Source of the DNA: Ciona intestinalis
Lineage: Eukaryota; Chordata; Ascidiacea; Phlebobranchia; Cionidae
Direction of reading: 5' to 3'
DNA length: 64,000 bases
Assembly: GCF_000224145.3 (NCBI RefSeq)
Contig: NC_020179.2
Span: 2,690,939 to 2,754,938, forward strand
Below the pieces are notes generated by a model, which saw nothing but the letters and a program-made list of their open reading frames with translations, was not told where the DNA came from and made no database searches. The translations under genes and the position numbers were made by a program. Every line of letters begins with the position of its first letter. Position 1 is the first letter of the stretch. Of the stretch, positions 44,901-56,500 are shown piece by piece.

Positions 44901-47900
44901 TACATACGCAAAATATTTTGGTGCGTCAGCCATAATATTTTATATATGCGGTTCAGTCTAAGACGTTGCGTTTTCTGCGTAAGTTGCGCAAAGTTTTATA
45001 TAACCGCCGATGGAGATCTGCGTTTAAAAATAAACGCTCTTTTTTAAGGTGTGTTTGGCTTTCGCATGACGATTTTGTCTTAATACGATAATGCCGTCCT
45101 GCCAGCAGAAAAGGCGTGAACCGTCAAGTCTATCTTTTACAACATATATCACGGTACGTCTGTTATAGCTACATCGTGTCTAGCCAAGATATGTAGATAG
45201 CGCTCTGTGGGTGCTACGTCAAATCTTCACCATACGTAAGCATTAGCCTGATCGATTGTCGCTTCTGTGGGCGTAGAAGCAAATACGATCGTGATTTACG
45301 GCTCTAATCTGTTGCCTGATGCTTGCTAATCGACGCTGATATATAAGTCCATGTTTAGCGGGACGACTGCACCCATACAAGTCGCTAATTCAGTTTATAT
45401 CAAAATAAACGCATTTAGTGGCAAAAAATATCATTTGTTTTTCACATCATATACAGTAGGATGGGGAAGTTGGGACACCTTTTAACTCTATTTTCTCGGC
45501 TCATTTAGTAGTATATAAAGAACATTCAACGAATTATAAAACTATATTCTCACGACTCCCATAGGCCGTTGTTAATTGTTTAAAACACGACCAGGATATT
45601 TAAATATTATGTGGTAAATGTGTCCCATATTACCCCATCCTATTATAATAAAACAGAAAAAAAAACTTGAGAAAAAAACGTTGATAAATTGTAAAATGCT
45701 GCAAAATTAAACGTCAATCAAACACAGAGATTGCATGGATAATTTCTATAAGTAATTCGTCACGACAAGATAAGGGCATTGCTTCTATTATGTCACGGCC
45801 ATTAAATTCCTGGTATATTAGATACGATATGTTTATTCTATCTTATCAGTCACGGTAATTAAGCTTGTAGTATTATATAGGAACATAAAAACTCGCATAA
45901 CCTATGAATTATTATTATTTTATGGCTTTCGTGCAGCTTATCAAAACTCCATTACTTAAGTCTTACGTAATTTTCGTGTTAAAATTTAAAACATCGCTCA
46001 TTAAGTGATGTACATCTACATTGTGAGTGCATTGGGTTGCACTGGCTTTGATTTTTTAACAATCATTACGATTGCAATCTGCAATACAAGATTCGGTGTA
46101 TTATGCCATCGCACGTCACTGGCATTTATTGAAGTCTTTTTACAAGACCTATCCCAAACCTATATCGTTGCTATTACTTAACCTTAAGGTGTGTGGACAT
46201 GCTGAGCGACATTTCAGTCGCCGGGTGGCCCGATTTTTGCTTTTTCGTAAAAACGGCTCTGGTTCGCCTTACCTACTTATGCTAACTCGTGGTAACATTT
46301 CGACCATGTATCTATTACCGTATTTTCTAGGCCAAAATTCATGCGTATGTTCATTGGTACCGAGTACAAGCTACCGCCTCGGTAACAGAGGGAAAAGTCA
46401 CGTCAGCGCAGATTTACAACTAAAGATATGGATATGTACACAAATAGTAGGCGTAGAACACGACGGTAGAAACCTCTGTGGTTGCCATTTGTTGTTGTTA
46501 CCTTTATTGTAAACGCGTGTCGGGGAATAACGCCTGTGTTCGTAACACGTCATTGCTGACAAGTGTATATATAAGAACACACTGTAAAGTACTGTGGAGT
46601 AAGATGGATTCCGTTAGCACAAAATATTTCAAATTTTGTGATTGTGTTTTGAACAATTAATAACGCTTTTTAAGTTTTGAGAATAGGGTTGTATAATTCT
46701 GTAAATGTTCTTTGTTTACTACTAAATGGATATAAGAGAATGAAAATATGGACCACCATACTCTTAATTTACTATACATTTATTTTTTAATTAAATTTCC
46801 ATTTATAGCATTATTATTCAACTAACCTACTGTAAATTGTGCCTATTTTCAACAATATGCAGTAGGACGGGAGGGGGGGGATAGGACACCTTTAGCACAT
46901 AATATCCAATTATCCAAATCATGTTTTAAACAATTCATCTTATGAGAGTCGTAAGAAAACGGTTTTAAATTCTTTGGATGTTCTTTTTTTACTACCAAAT
47001 AAGACGAGAAAATGGAACGAAAATAGTCCTATCTTTCCCCACTCTACTATATACAGTTTAGATACGTGAGTTTCGGTCTTTATCTGATGATACATGCATA
47101 TATGTAAATATATGTATTTATACGCAATGCGTAATCGCGTAAGGTTAAATGGCATACTATATACATACGTGGTAGTAACAGTGACTGTTATAGCATCCCG
47201 ACTACTACTTTCGTTCCAATACGGCAAGACAGTCATCTTTACCACCATGGACCGGTCACAATAGCATTAAGCATGGTGGTTAGTTATATTTACGTACGAG
47301 TTTGGTCCTTCACATGATTACATTTTGGGGTAACATTGTCCATGCTTTCATTTTCGCTTCTTGACCCATTTGTTAGTAAACAAAGAACATTTACTGAATT
47401 ATTTTACGTATATTCTCACGACTTTATTAATAGTTCAAAACACGATTAAAGGTGGCTGTACACAGTATCCAGAATTCGGCCGTTTTGTCTGTTTTGTCCG
47501 GATTTCGCTGCCGCATGCGGAACTTGGTAATGGGTTTGCATACGACTTCGCATGCGAATTCACATGCCGGATACTGTGTACAGCCACCTTAAAAAACATG
47601 ATCTATTGTTTACCCCACAATACTATAGATGCAAATATGCATTGGCACCAAACAACAGCAATATTTTTATATTCTATATCTTATACCTTATAAAGCTGTT
47701 GTATAATAAATCTCCACGTTGAACTAGCAAACTTTGCTTTTTTGTTCCATTCGACTGACCCGGTGATTTTGGTGACGTCGCAGTTACGTCATCACTAGCG
47801 TTGGACACGTGACGTAATTGCACCTTTCCGCGAAATGTCGGCGAGGAGGTGGCGTCTGCAGCCTGAAGTTATAAAATATGTTGACGTCACAAATTATAAT

Positions 47901-48912
47901 TACGTCATTCATAAATCGTAGTATTAAACATGACGAAACAAGTTGTAAGATAACTAGTTGCATTCTCATTGCACCAGCCACGCATATATATTTATAGTAC
48001 GTTGGGGTAAAGTGGGATACATTTTCATTCTCTTTTTTTGCCCCATGTGGTATTAAACAAACAATATTAACAGAACTATATAAAAGCATTTTCACAACTC
48101 TAGAATATCATTGTTAAATGTTAAAAACACGATTAGTAAATATGGAAAATTCTGTGCTAAAGGTGGCCACTGCATTAATATATATAATACTGTGGGGTAA
48201 GATGGGAAAACTTTAGCACATAATTTCCAAACATGCTAATCGTGTTTTAAAGAAATAACGGCCCACGAGAGTCGTGAGGATATGGTTTTATAATTCTTTT
48301 TTTGATTACTACCAAATGGGACGAGAAAAAATGAAAAGGTGTCTCATCTTCCCCCACCCCATTATATTATCCGTATTAATACATTACCTCTATGTAAGGA
48401 TCTTCTGGTTCTGATATCGCCTCAAATACATGGTCTGAAATTCTCCGCTGCTTTTTTGGTAAATCCAGTTGATTGAAGCGATCTTTTATCGTACTGTGCG
48501 ATTTGTGGTTCGGTTTAAGCAGTTTTGGAAGATCCGTTTTTTCCGCGCTACTTTGCAATGGGACAGGCTTTGGAAATTCAAGTTTTTGTTGAGGTAAATT
48601 CTTAGTGGGCGATTCGTGTAGTTCTGTCATGTCCACCATTTTAAACAAGTCCGGATCTGAAGTTGGACTTAACACTGGTTGCTTAGGTGACATATATGCT
48701 ACTACGTCATCAACCGAACCGTTGTATATGCTTTCCTCTATTAAGTCCAGGTTTTCGAGTACCAAACTTGATTTTTCATTTTTTCCCTTCACTGGTATTG
48801 ATTTAGGTGACATATACATCACGTCGTTGTTTTTCGGCGCTACCGTGTCGCTGCTTAGCACTTGCATTGCTCGAATTCTGTCTTTCACTGACACCGGCGT
48901 TGACTCTGCCAT
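35979..48912 (-). CDS. Proline-rich, tyrosine-motif scaffold-like protein, family not recognised
   Basis: Exons in transcription order: 48912-48388, 47862-47687, 44603-44552, 43618-43549, 43461-43370, 42102-41892, 40426-39083, 38228-38156, 38097-38016, 37625-37574, 36903-36834, 36336-35979; 3105 nt, 1034 aa, all phases consistent. No SH2, SH3, PH or membrane segment seen. YMSPK occurs at Tyr33 and Tyr73 (YxxP, a Crk-type SH2 ligand pattern); EVYLELES, DVYLAAT and FVYAELDH lie further on. KDR(I/F) helices recur near residues 10 and 150. Residues about 376-823 come from one 1344-nt exon rich in PxxP (for example PPPKPPVKP, APPPPRPPGPP), typical SH3 ligands. The C-terminus is basic (ETPKKKKLSLG), then acidic and tyrosine-rich. 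This composition fits a cytoplasmic signalling or actin scaffold, which is inference. Confidence 0.85.
37329..37520 (-). mobile_element. MITE, TAGTAGGG-type
   Basis: Intron of the scaffold gene between exons 10 and 11. Confidence 0.8.
37688..37765 (+). mobile_element. MITE inner fragment
   Basis: GAGTATACGGCTAAATAATT to TTGTTTGCTACCAAACAGGA; no termini. Confidence 0.5.
37885..38004 (+). repeat. SINE 3' fragment
   Basis: GTTATAACTCCCAAGCAGGC to the AATTCATTCATTC tail. On the minus strand this lies about 10 bp inside the intron that starts with the GC donor at 38015. Confidence 0.65.
38014..38015 (-). other. GC donor splice site
   Basis: The minus strand reads ATTATACAG then GCAAGT after the 82-nt exon 38097-38016. 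Using this site, the exon joins its neighbours in frame at both ends; without the exon the next one would read into TAG. This indicates a GC-AG intron. Confidence 0.8.
38268..38461 (+). mobile_element. MITE, TAGTAGGG-type
   Basis: Intron of the scaffold gene between exons 7 and 8; followed at once by a reverse SINE fragment. Confidence 0.85.
38462..38573 (-). repeat. SINE 3' fragment, reverse
   Basis: TTATCCCCGTCTGGCGAGTA to CAGCTGACGAGTTATCACTT; diverged. Confidence 0.5.
38674..38812 (+). mobile_element. MITE, GGGGTAAGATGG variant
   Basis: Left end TAGTACTGTGGGGTAATATA; the inside is shortened. Confidence 0.55.
38830..39018 (+). mobile_element. MITE, TAGTAGGG-type
   Basis: Ends 65 bp from the 3' end of the large proline-rich exon (39083). 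Confidence 0.8.
40875..41069 (+). mobile_element. MITE, TAGTAGGG-type
   Basis: Scaffold-gene intron 6; several substitutions in the termini. Confidence 0.8.
41623..41814 (-). mobile_element. MITE, TAGTAGGG-type
   Basis: Scaffold-gene intron 6, opposite orientation. Confidence 0.8.
42309..42501 (+). mobile_element. MITE, TAGTAGGG-type
   Basis: Scaffold-gene intron 5; right end CCCCACCCTACTATA intact. Confidence 0.85.
43751..43954 (-). mobile_element. MITE, GGGGTAAGATGG variant
   Basis: A clean example of the second subfamily: left TAGTACCGTGGGGTAAGATG, right CATCTTACCCCAATAGTACT. Confidence 0.8.
44097..44282 (-). mobile_element. MITE, TAGTAGGG-type
   Basis: Left end diverged (CAGAGTGGAGGAAGACGGGA), right end intact; scaffold-gene intron 3. 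Confidence 0.75.
44715..44896 (-). mobile_element. MITE, GGGGTAAGATGG variant
   Basis: TAGTACGTTAAGTTAAGATG to TTTTACCCCACAGTACA; scaffold-gene intron 2. Confidence 0.65.
45453..45646 (-). mobile_element. MITE, TAGTAGGG-type
   Basis: Right end mixes subfamilies (CCCATATTACCCCATCCTAT); scaffold-gene intron 2. Confidence 0.8.
46588..46775 (+). mobile_element. MITE, GGGGTAAGATGG variant
   Basis: Left end AGTACTGTGGAGTAAGATGG; scaffold-gene intron 2. Confidence 0.7.
46859..47050 (+). mobile_element. MITE, TAGTAGGG-type
   Basis: Lost part of the AACAACGGTCTATGG stretch; left end has a G run. Scaffold-gene intron 2. Confidence 0.75.
47322..47629 (-). mobile_element. MITE, GGGGTAAGATGG variant, interrupted
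   Basis: Left part CATTTTGGGGTAACATTGTC to TTCAAAACACGATTAAA, then a different palindromic element (47449-47592), then the right part AACATGATC to GTTTACCCCACAATACTATA. Confidence 0.7.
47449..47592. mobile_element. Second MITE type, nested
   Basis: About 144 bp with perfect inverted ends AAGGTGGCTGTACACAGTAT CC and GGATACTGTGTACAGCCACC TT, inserted inside the MITE at 47322-47629. The inner part is rich in GCATGC palindromes. Flanks of the TTAA type suggest a four-base target, not proven. Confidence 0.8.
47995..48180 (-). mobile_element. MITE, GGGGTAAGATGG variant
   Basis: Left end TAGTACGTTGGGGTAAAGTG; the right end is degraded. Scaffold-gene intron 1. Confidence 0.6.
48187..48366 (+). mobile_element. 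MITE, TAGTAGGG-type
   Basis: Hybrid: variant left end (ATACTGTGGGGTAAGATGGG), standard right end; stops 22 bp from the scaffold-gene exon 1 donor. Confidence 0.75.
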
Positions 48913-49255
48913 CTCGCATAGTTTCTAAATTACTTCATAACGGTCTTTATGTACAGCGATGATAAACAATAGAATGCAGGAAGCCTGAATCACCTGCACA
49001 GATAAATGGGCTGCTGCGTTGGGAAACTTGTTACGTCACAAATAACATTGTGGGCAAAGAAGATGATTTGTATCACCGCAACGTCATACACCCGTGCTAC
49101 GTTTCAAACCCACACCAATACGCGGCCTGTGGTATTCATTGCGTTTTATAATAGTCGGGTTTTTACAACACATAATTTTAACGCCTATGTATACAAGTGG
49201 TTAGTCACGTTTGCATTGTCAAACTTAAAAAAAGGTTAAAACTGATCGGTTATAT

Positions 49256-49458
49256 ATTACCGTGGGGTAAGATGGATACCGTTAGCACATAATATCCCAT
49301 TTTCCTCATCATATTTTTTATTAATTAACAACGCTCTTTTAGAATCGTGAGGAAACCGTTATACAGTTCTGTAATTGTAAATATTCTTTGTTTACTACCA
49401 AGTGGGACGCTGCAAGTGCTGATTGCAAATATGGACCATCTTACCCAACCTACTATAT
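49256..49458 (+). mobile_element. MITE, GGGGTAAGATGG variant
   Basis: ATTACCGTGGGGTAAGATGG to CATCTTACCCAACCTACTA. Confidence 0.75.
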
Positions 49459-49471
49459 TACATAATTAATT

Positions 49472-49666
49472 TAGTAGTGTGGGGGAAGATGGGACAACTT
49501 TAGCACATATTATCCAAATATCCTAATGGTGTTTTTAAAAAATTAACAGCGGTTCATGGCAGTCGTTAGCATAAGCTTTAATAATTCTTTGAATGTTCTT
49601 TGTTTACTACCAAATTGGACGGTAATATAGAATAAAAAGGTGTCCCATCTTCCCCGCTCTTGTATA
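49472..49666 (+). mobile_element. MITE, TAGTAGGG-type
   Basis: Left end TAGTAGTGTGGGGGAAGATG; 14 bp after the previous copy, same orientation. Confidence 0.8.
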
Positions 49667-51076
49667 TTTGGCAGCATCTTATATACGCTATACACTTTGA
49701 AAGTGTGCGCATATATGCTTTTTTTAAACGCAATTTTGCCCAAACTGCATATGGGCCATGCTTGAACGTTTTCCTTGACAAATGCAATGCCGCTAAGTTG
49801 TGGCTTTACCGGTTGCACCTTTTCCTATATATGATATGGGGGCGAAATGGACGCACGTTTAACTGCCACGACTCCACTATATGCGGCGCAGATGGAAGTA
49901 GACATAGGCACCAGTGTAAACAGATGCCTCGTGGCTGATTACGGTTTCGTTAAAACAACTTAACGGCGAAAATAATTTGGCAGACGCAAAAATATGCGAT
50001 ACAGTAACGCTATCTGCCCGGAATTAATTTGTGGCTTGTAATTTTCAGTAAACCGCAAGTATGACCTACTTAGTAACTTACTCTGTCCGCCAATCCGTTT
50101 GCTTTACGAGTCAGACCACCGTAGGTTGAAATTTATTAAATAATTGCACGCATTTAATGCGAATGACTAATGCCTGCATAGGTATATATGGCAAGGCGTA
50201 TATAACCGCCGCCGTTTGGTTGCTAAGAAGTTAAGAGAGAGCGGATCGTTCTGCGGGAGGTTGGCCACTTTGTTCTTTAAGTGCTGTCAATAATGGAACG
50301 TTCGCCACAACTTTGTGACCTTGAAAGCGCACTGTCGACGTCATAATTGTTGTTTTGTGACGGAATTCTTGAATGGAGCGTTTTCGCGACGTTTTAATTG
50401 TTCGACAGGAGTAAGAATCTATGTCAAGGCGTTTCGACGTCGCTTTCGAAGTGATTACGGAGACAGACACGGACCTTTGACTTCAGATCTCCAAAATCTT
50501 ACCGTTCATAATTACAAACTAGATCGCTAGGAAATTACAGAGATTTCTGAATTGAAAAGCGAAACCGCAACAACGATTCATAATGAGAGGCTATGTAGTG
50601 AAGTTACCACGGCTGTCGACTTGCGTAATACAAGCTGCATACACAACAAAATCACAGAGGGCTTTCTGTTCTTTTATTGATAGGAATGTAAGAGTAACAC
50701 CTGTGGATTAATTGCTACTTACCTGTTTGTGCTTTGCTGTGTGGTGGTATACAAGTTCATGGAATATCTTTTAATCTGTATTGTCTTCAGAAAGCCGGGC
50801 CGACAAGTTTATAAATCGTTGCCATAATGCGTTATAATATTTTGTTGTTAAAATTGATTATTATAAATATGTTTTTCAAATTGTAATAAATTCGAGTAGA
50901 AGTAAATACATTATTTGTGAGTGTGTTTAACGACTGTGGTTTTGTTACTAATTTTCTCCTCTTCGTTGTTTTTTGTTTAAGTTGAAATTGGCACTAATGT
51001 ATATTTAAAGTGATAACTAAAATTGTTTTTACCAAATAACAACGCTATTTTTGAGTCGTGAGGGTATGGTTTTATA

Positions 51077-51270
51077 TAATAGGGTGGGGAAAGATGGGAC
51101 ACCTGTTCATTCTATTTTCTCTTCCAATTTGGTAGTAAGCAAAAAACATTCAAAGAATTAGGAAACTGTATGTTTACAACTCCCATGCACCGTTGTTAAT
51201 TGTTTAAAACATATTTAGGATATTTGGATATTCTGTGCTAAAGGTGTCCCATCTTCCCCCACCCTACTAT
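51077..51270 (-). mobile_element. MITE, TAGTAGGG-type
   Basis: Intergenic copy; right end identical to consensus. Preceded by a fragment (GAGTCGTGAGGGTATGGTTT) of another copy. Confidence 0.85.
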
Positions 51271-53171
51271 ATTTCTGTGTTATGTAAATGTTTTTGTGTT
51301 TACTACCAAATGGAACAATAGTAGAGAATAAAAACATGTACCTATATTTTAATTTGTTAGTTTTCGCTACTGTATTGGAGGAGATCAATGAATTTCCTTT
51401 TATGTTAAAATCCGAACGGAAAAACTTTTATTTTAGAGCATTTATTTTTGTTTACACTTGTGGTTAAAGGTATTCGATTTACCGTGAGAATTGTATGCAG
51501 TTAAACGTGGTCATATTTACCGTGCTTTGATAATGGTTATTTATCTGAAGCTTTATTTGCTTTCATTAGACACATTTCCAAATCACGAATTCTGCAGAAA
51601 AAAATTTGAATAAAAGAGAAAATTTCGCAGATCGTTCAAGGCGAAATGCGGTGTATATTGTATAGGATAGGATGCGACAGTGACTTTGCAGAATTTTTAA
51701 AACGTGAGGGGTTGAGGTGTAATCCTGTGCTGGCGGTGCAAAAGTCGTGACCAGGGTGACGAAAATACGCGGTAAAAATGTGGCCACTAACTACCGAGAT
51801 GCTAGGCTTGTACGGTAACATGCGGTGAATATGTACCGTACTAATGGACAACTACTATGTGGGTTGCTTTGCGGCGATTTAAACTGCTTTGATAAACGGG
51901 CGTGTAGCTGTTATTAGGGGTTTGGTGCATTTTGTGGGAAATCTAATATCCTTCTTATTAGTAATACAGCGCATGAGTAAAACAGAGTTTTCTATTTTGT
52001 TTAAAACTCGGTCACGACTTAGACTTGAATTAATTTTTAATAAAATTGTTAATTGGAAAAGTCTAAATAATATTACGATACGGAATATCTAACACTAAAT
52101 TAGACCGGGCCTTTTTTAATTATTCAAGTTTAGATTTATTCTTATGCCACGCTTGCTTGATCTGCCTTTTGGAAACAACCGACTTTAAAAATAAATTTTA
52201 TCCCCGGTTAACATCGTTTTTTTTTCTATATACGGAAAAATTTTGCTTTTTATACTAATTGTGTTTTAATAGCACATGACCCCTGAGTATTTTGGTAACT
52301 ATTTGATGCACGTTAACGTTCAGAACATGAACCTCAAGCTTGTGCCTGAGTGTTTTGTTTATTTATTCACGATGGCTCTCTCGTCAAGTTCACACACATT
52401 TCGTCATGTCTATTTCTGTTTCCGGTGGAAACTATTTTCCTCTATACCGGTAACGTTGATAGTTGATCAAGGCACGTTTTCGGTTTAAATATTCACTTCG
52501 TATTTGTAAATTACTGCTTTGCAGCTAAGAAAATTGTGACATAGCAAAATTTTGCACGTTTTGGGGTGGTCGGCGCTCGCTCTGGTAATCTTTATTGAGA
52601 AAGGCCAAAATTGCGTGCACTTTATGAGAAGGCATTTATGATTAACTTCTTAGTTTGTTGTTTCAGATTATAAAGCTGCAACATACGCAAACCAAACGTG
52701 TGGGATGCAAATCTTATTTGTAAGAAGAATTGGAATGTTTTTACGCGCTGCAATTTCCATTCATAGTTTGAATTGGAATAATTGAAAGCGCTTTCACTTA
52801 AGCGGCGTCAGCCAGCAATTGTTGTTAAGTCTTTAATGGCGTAATTATTCTCTCGAGAGGATTTTTGAGTCCAAGGCTACGTAATGAGAAATTTAGGGGC
52901 GTGGGAAGAAACTGTCGCCAGCAATTCAATAAAAGAATCATAACCCAGACGGTCCGCGCCTTTACAAGTTAATTAATCACCAGTCAGATATATCATATTA
53001 ATTCGATTATCTAATACCTAGTAATTGTCTTAAACAAACCGCTGTTATTTTATATAATTCCGACAGCCCCGCATGGTGGCGCTGCCAGTACACCCTTATT
53101 GCGTGACGTATCTTACCATTGCGTAAGGCCTAATATTTATTTTTAACGCCACAGTCGGGGCAGCGCTTGAG

Positions 53172-53179
53172 TATAAAAG
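53172..53179 (+). promoter_or_regulatory. TATA box of the secreted-precursor gene
   Basis: GAGTATAAAAGGCAGTG lies about 390 bp upstream of the start codon at 53568. It is the best TATA match near any gene start in the window; a transcript start near 53200 would be expected. A TTTTTACAG at 53509-53517 could be the acceptor of a 5' UTR intron. Confidence 0.55.
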
Positions 53180-53567
53180 GCAGTGCCTAGATAGAAATTG
53201 GTCATTCGGCGTCTGGCTGCGACACCAGACGCGCAGATACGCAAAGGCAGCGCACGGAATAGTAGCAGCCGTGTATTAATTATTTTCAATATCAAAAATA
53301 TTTTACCTGTTACAGGTTTATTATACATTTTTTATGATTGTTAAAGCTGTCTATTAGTTGGTTTTAAAAGGTGGCGATACGAAGGCGGTGTACAAACTGG
53401 CATGGCGATTTATAATTACTTTATAACAAATTAATAGATTTGTTACGGCTGTGCAAGTCGATTTCTAAATTCTTAAAAATTAAGAAATTTTGATTTCTAA
53501 TATTTATTTTTTACAGATTAATTTATTTATTAACAATCGACTGTCGATCTCACTAATCGATTCAATA

Positions 53568-56500
53568 ATGACGTCACAGACCCAAATGTCTGGGAACAAA
53601 AGAAACGCTACCAATACCCCGACATGTCACTGGCTCGGACTGCAACTAGCAATTTCTCTTCTCGTCTTCGTATCAACAGCAAATGCATCTTATCTTGACC
53701 ATATACCCGCTCACCATCAAACCAGTTATCATACACTGTTACGGAAGATGAGAGCGGCCGAAATCCAAGCCTCCAATTCCCGCAGATCGCCTCCGAAATC
53801 CCAGGGCTGCGGCTCATCCGGCCAGGTATGCAGCGAAACGTGTGAGATGGTGCAGAAAATGTGCAGTAAATCGTGCAGTGGTAACGGTTGTTCCCTTAAT
53901 GCAAAACTACAGGAGGCCGGAAGAATGAGTTGTGTTGCAAGCTGCTTCAACCACAATCAGGTGATTGTTTAACAATTTACAAAGCGATTATGAGCGGACC
54001 GTTTTCTGACACAGCGCTACCCGTAGCCGCTGTCACGACTTTTTGCGCGCATGCGACCTTGCATTAGGTGAACACACGAACTCAAACCACCATAACAAAC
54101 TTGCGGTTTTTTCTTTCACAGAAAACAGTCTTCTAACACGTTTTTTTTCCTTGTAGAAGCTGTTTGGGATCGGAAGCACAACAGAAACCACCATTACGTC
54201 ATCAATTACATCACCAATTACGTCATCAAACGCCAGCCCCACCGGTAGGTCATATATTTATAAACAATGCATTAACACTATAGTTTACATAGCTGCGACA
54301 AGATAATGCAGGTAGCTGCGTCGTAGTTAAAATACATAGTAGGATGGGGGCGAGATGGAACATTTTTTAATCTATTTTCTCGATCCATTTAGTAGTAAAG
54401 AAAGAAAATTAAAAGAATTAAAAAATATTTTCATTTATTCAACGCGTTTTAAAACAAAGCCGCACCCTTTCACTAAATCGTGTGAAACAATATGAAGCTA
54501 TCAATCAATTTCAACTACTCTTCCGACCGTTTTCCACACCAGTATTTTGCCTCAAAAATCTTCAAAGAAAAGCTCGTAGACGAGCAATTAAAAGCCGACA
54601 GCCAGGTTTAATTGCCGCCATGACGTCAAAAACCTTGGATTGAAACCCGCATCGTCGTTATACTCACTTTAATAAGTTGTATTTCACTTAATACCCTCAA
54701 TTGGTGCAACGAATACTAACGCGCATCGAAGAAAATGATAAAAGTTAAGAAAATATCTCAGAAATATTCCGAAAATTTAAAATTCGTATTATCCCATTTG
54801 TACAATTAATAAAATGTCGATAAATTCCGCTATCATACAATGATAGAGTCCATGATGCATTTTGGGAACTAAAGACGACTAGTTCTAAACGTATCAATCT
54901 TATATGTCAAAACATAAAGAGTAAACAACATAACTTACATGGCCGTGTTCCACAGAAGCACGCACTGATGTTGGGGCCAAGACTGTTGTACAAAAAGAAT
55001 CCATTCGTGCGGACGATACGAACCTCACTCCAGCAGAAAAATGCGAAATACTTGGATTTCCAGAATCCCAAGATTGCTTGGTGGTGTACGATCAAAAACA
55101 ACCGTTTAAAGTAAGATTTTTTTAATTTTTTTTAAACGAATCAAGTTTAAGCAGGTTAAAGCGACAAAATTCGAAATTTTCAATTTCTTTCTGAAAAATG
55201 GTTAACTTTCGTAGCATACAAAACCTAAACCGTCTTAACATTAAATGTATTAACCTAGTCATCATTACAATTTGGGTGAAATTGATCATTAACTCGAAAG
55301 GATTTAAAAATTCACTTTTATCCGCTCAAACGGGTATATATTGGCTCGTTTATTTCTCACGAAGGCACAAGCAGACACTCATGTTTGCGAATAAATATTA
55401 ATAACATTTAATTCATGGAAAAACACCCAAAGCAACGATTACGTGTCTGTTACTTTGCAGACTGAAGTATTTATATCGCGGTATCCATTTCGGGGCTTCC
55501 CCGAACGCAAACGTGTTTCACTATTTATTAGAGTCATGACATTTTACTAATGTGTCGATTTCGTTCGTGCGTGAAACATAACGACGTTTTTTTATTACAG
55601 GTTATTGACGGTTTGGTGGAAAAACTTATGCAGGCCACGAAACGCACAGAAGTTACGAAACATACCGGTAAGGCCAGTTTATAATATTGTTCACAAAAAA
55701 AACGATGTATATTAGGGGGGGGGGGGGGAGACCTTAACACAGATATTATGCAAATATTATGATCGTGTTGTAAACAATTAACGGTCAATGGGAGTCGTGA
55801 GGATACAGTTTTAATTCTTTGAATGTTCTTTGTTTACTACTATAAAATGGGACAAAAAATAGAATGAACAGTGTCCCATCTCCCTCATCCTACTATATGT
55901 TTGTAACAAATGTTCTGAAAATAAAAAAAAAAACTTTTAAGAAAAAATAAATACTAGGAAAATAGTTAATAAAATTTTACATATTTTACGAGTTTATACG
56001 TGTATTATAAACATTTTACTTTTTTTTCACAGCCAACGAAGTTCAAACTTCCGAAACTGCTGAGTTTACGTCTCCATCGGCACCATTGTTACGTAAAAAA
56101 CGTCGTTTATCTTATAGATTTAGACGTAGACGATCACCACAATTGGTGTAAGTTAATTAAAAAAAAATTTTTTCAGGAAAAATTTTAATATGTCCAAAAT
56201 GGTGTTTCATTGTAGTACAGTAGGGTGGGGGAAGATGGGACACTTTTTGACTCTATTTTCTCATCCCATTTAATAGTAAACAAGAAACATTCAAAGATTT
56301 ATAAAACTATGTTCTCACAACTCTTATAGACCATTGTTAATTGTTTAAAACACGATCAGGATATTATGTGCTAAAGGTGTCCCATCTACCCCCACTCTAC
56401 TATATGTTAATAATTGTAATATTCCAACACACGCAGACTTTTGTTGCCATTTCTGCCATTTTGTATTTTTTAAATATAAATATCGAGTGTAATATTGATT

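Larger units (their letters stand above)
48913..53170. other. Intergenic region between divergent genes
   Basis: Separates the scaffold gene (minus) from the secreted-precursor gene (plus). Besides three MITEs and a MITE fragment near 51295, 49930-51000 and 51370-53100 are repeat-poor and hold no convincing exons; short open frames there lack splice or family support. It probably contains promoters or enhancers of both genes. Confidence 0.6.

Noticed and set aside
46072..46512. 147-codon open frame on the plus strand
   Set aside because: It lies in an intron of the minus-strand scaffold gene, has no domain, no splice partners and odd composition; treated as chance.
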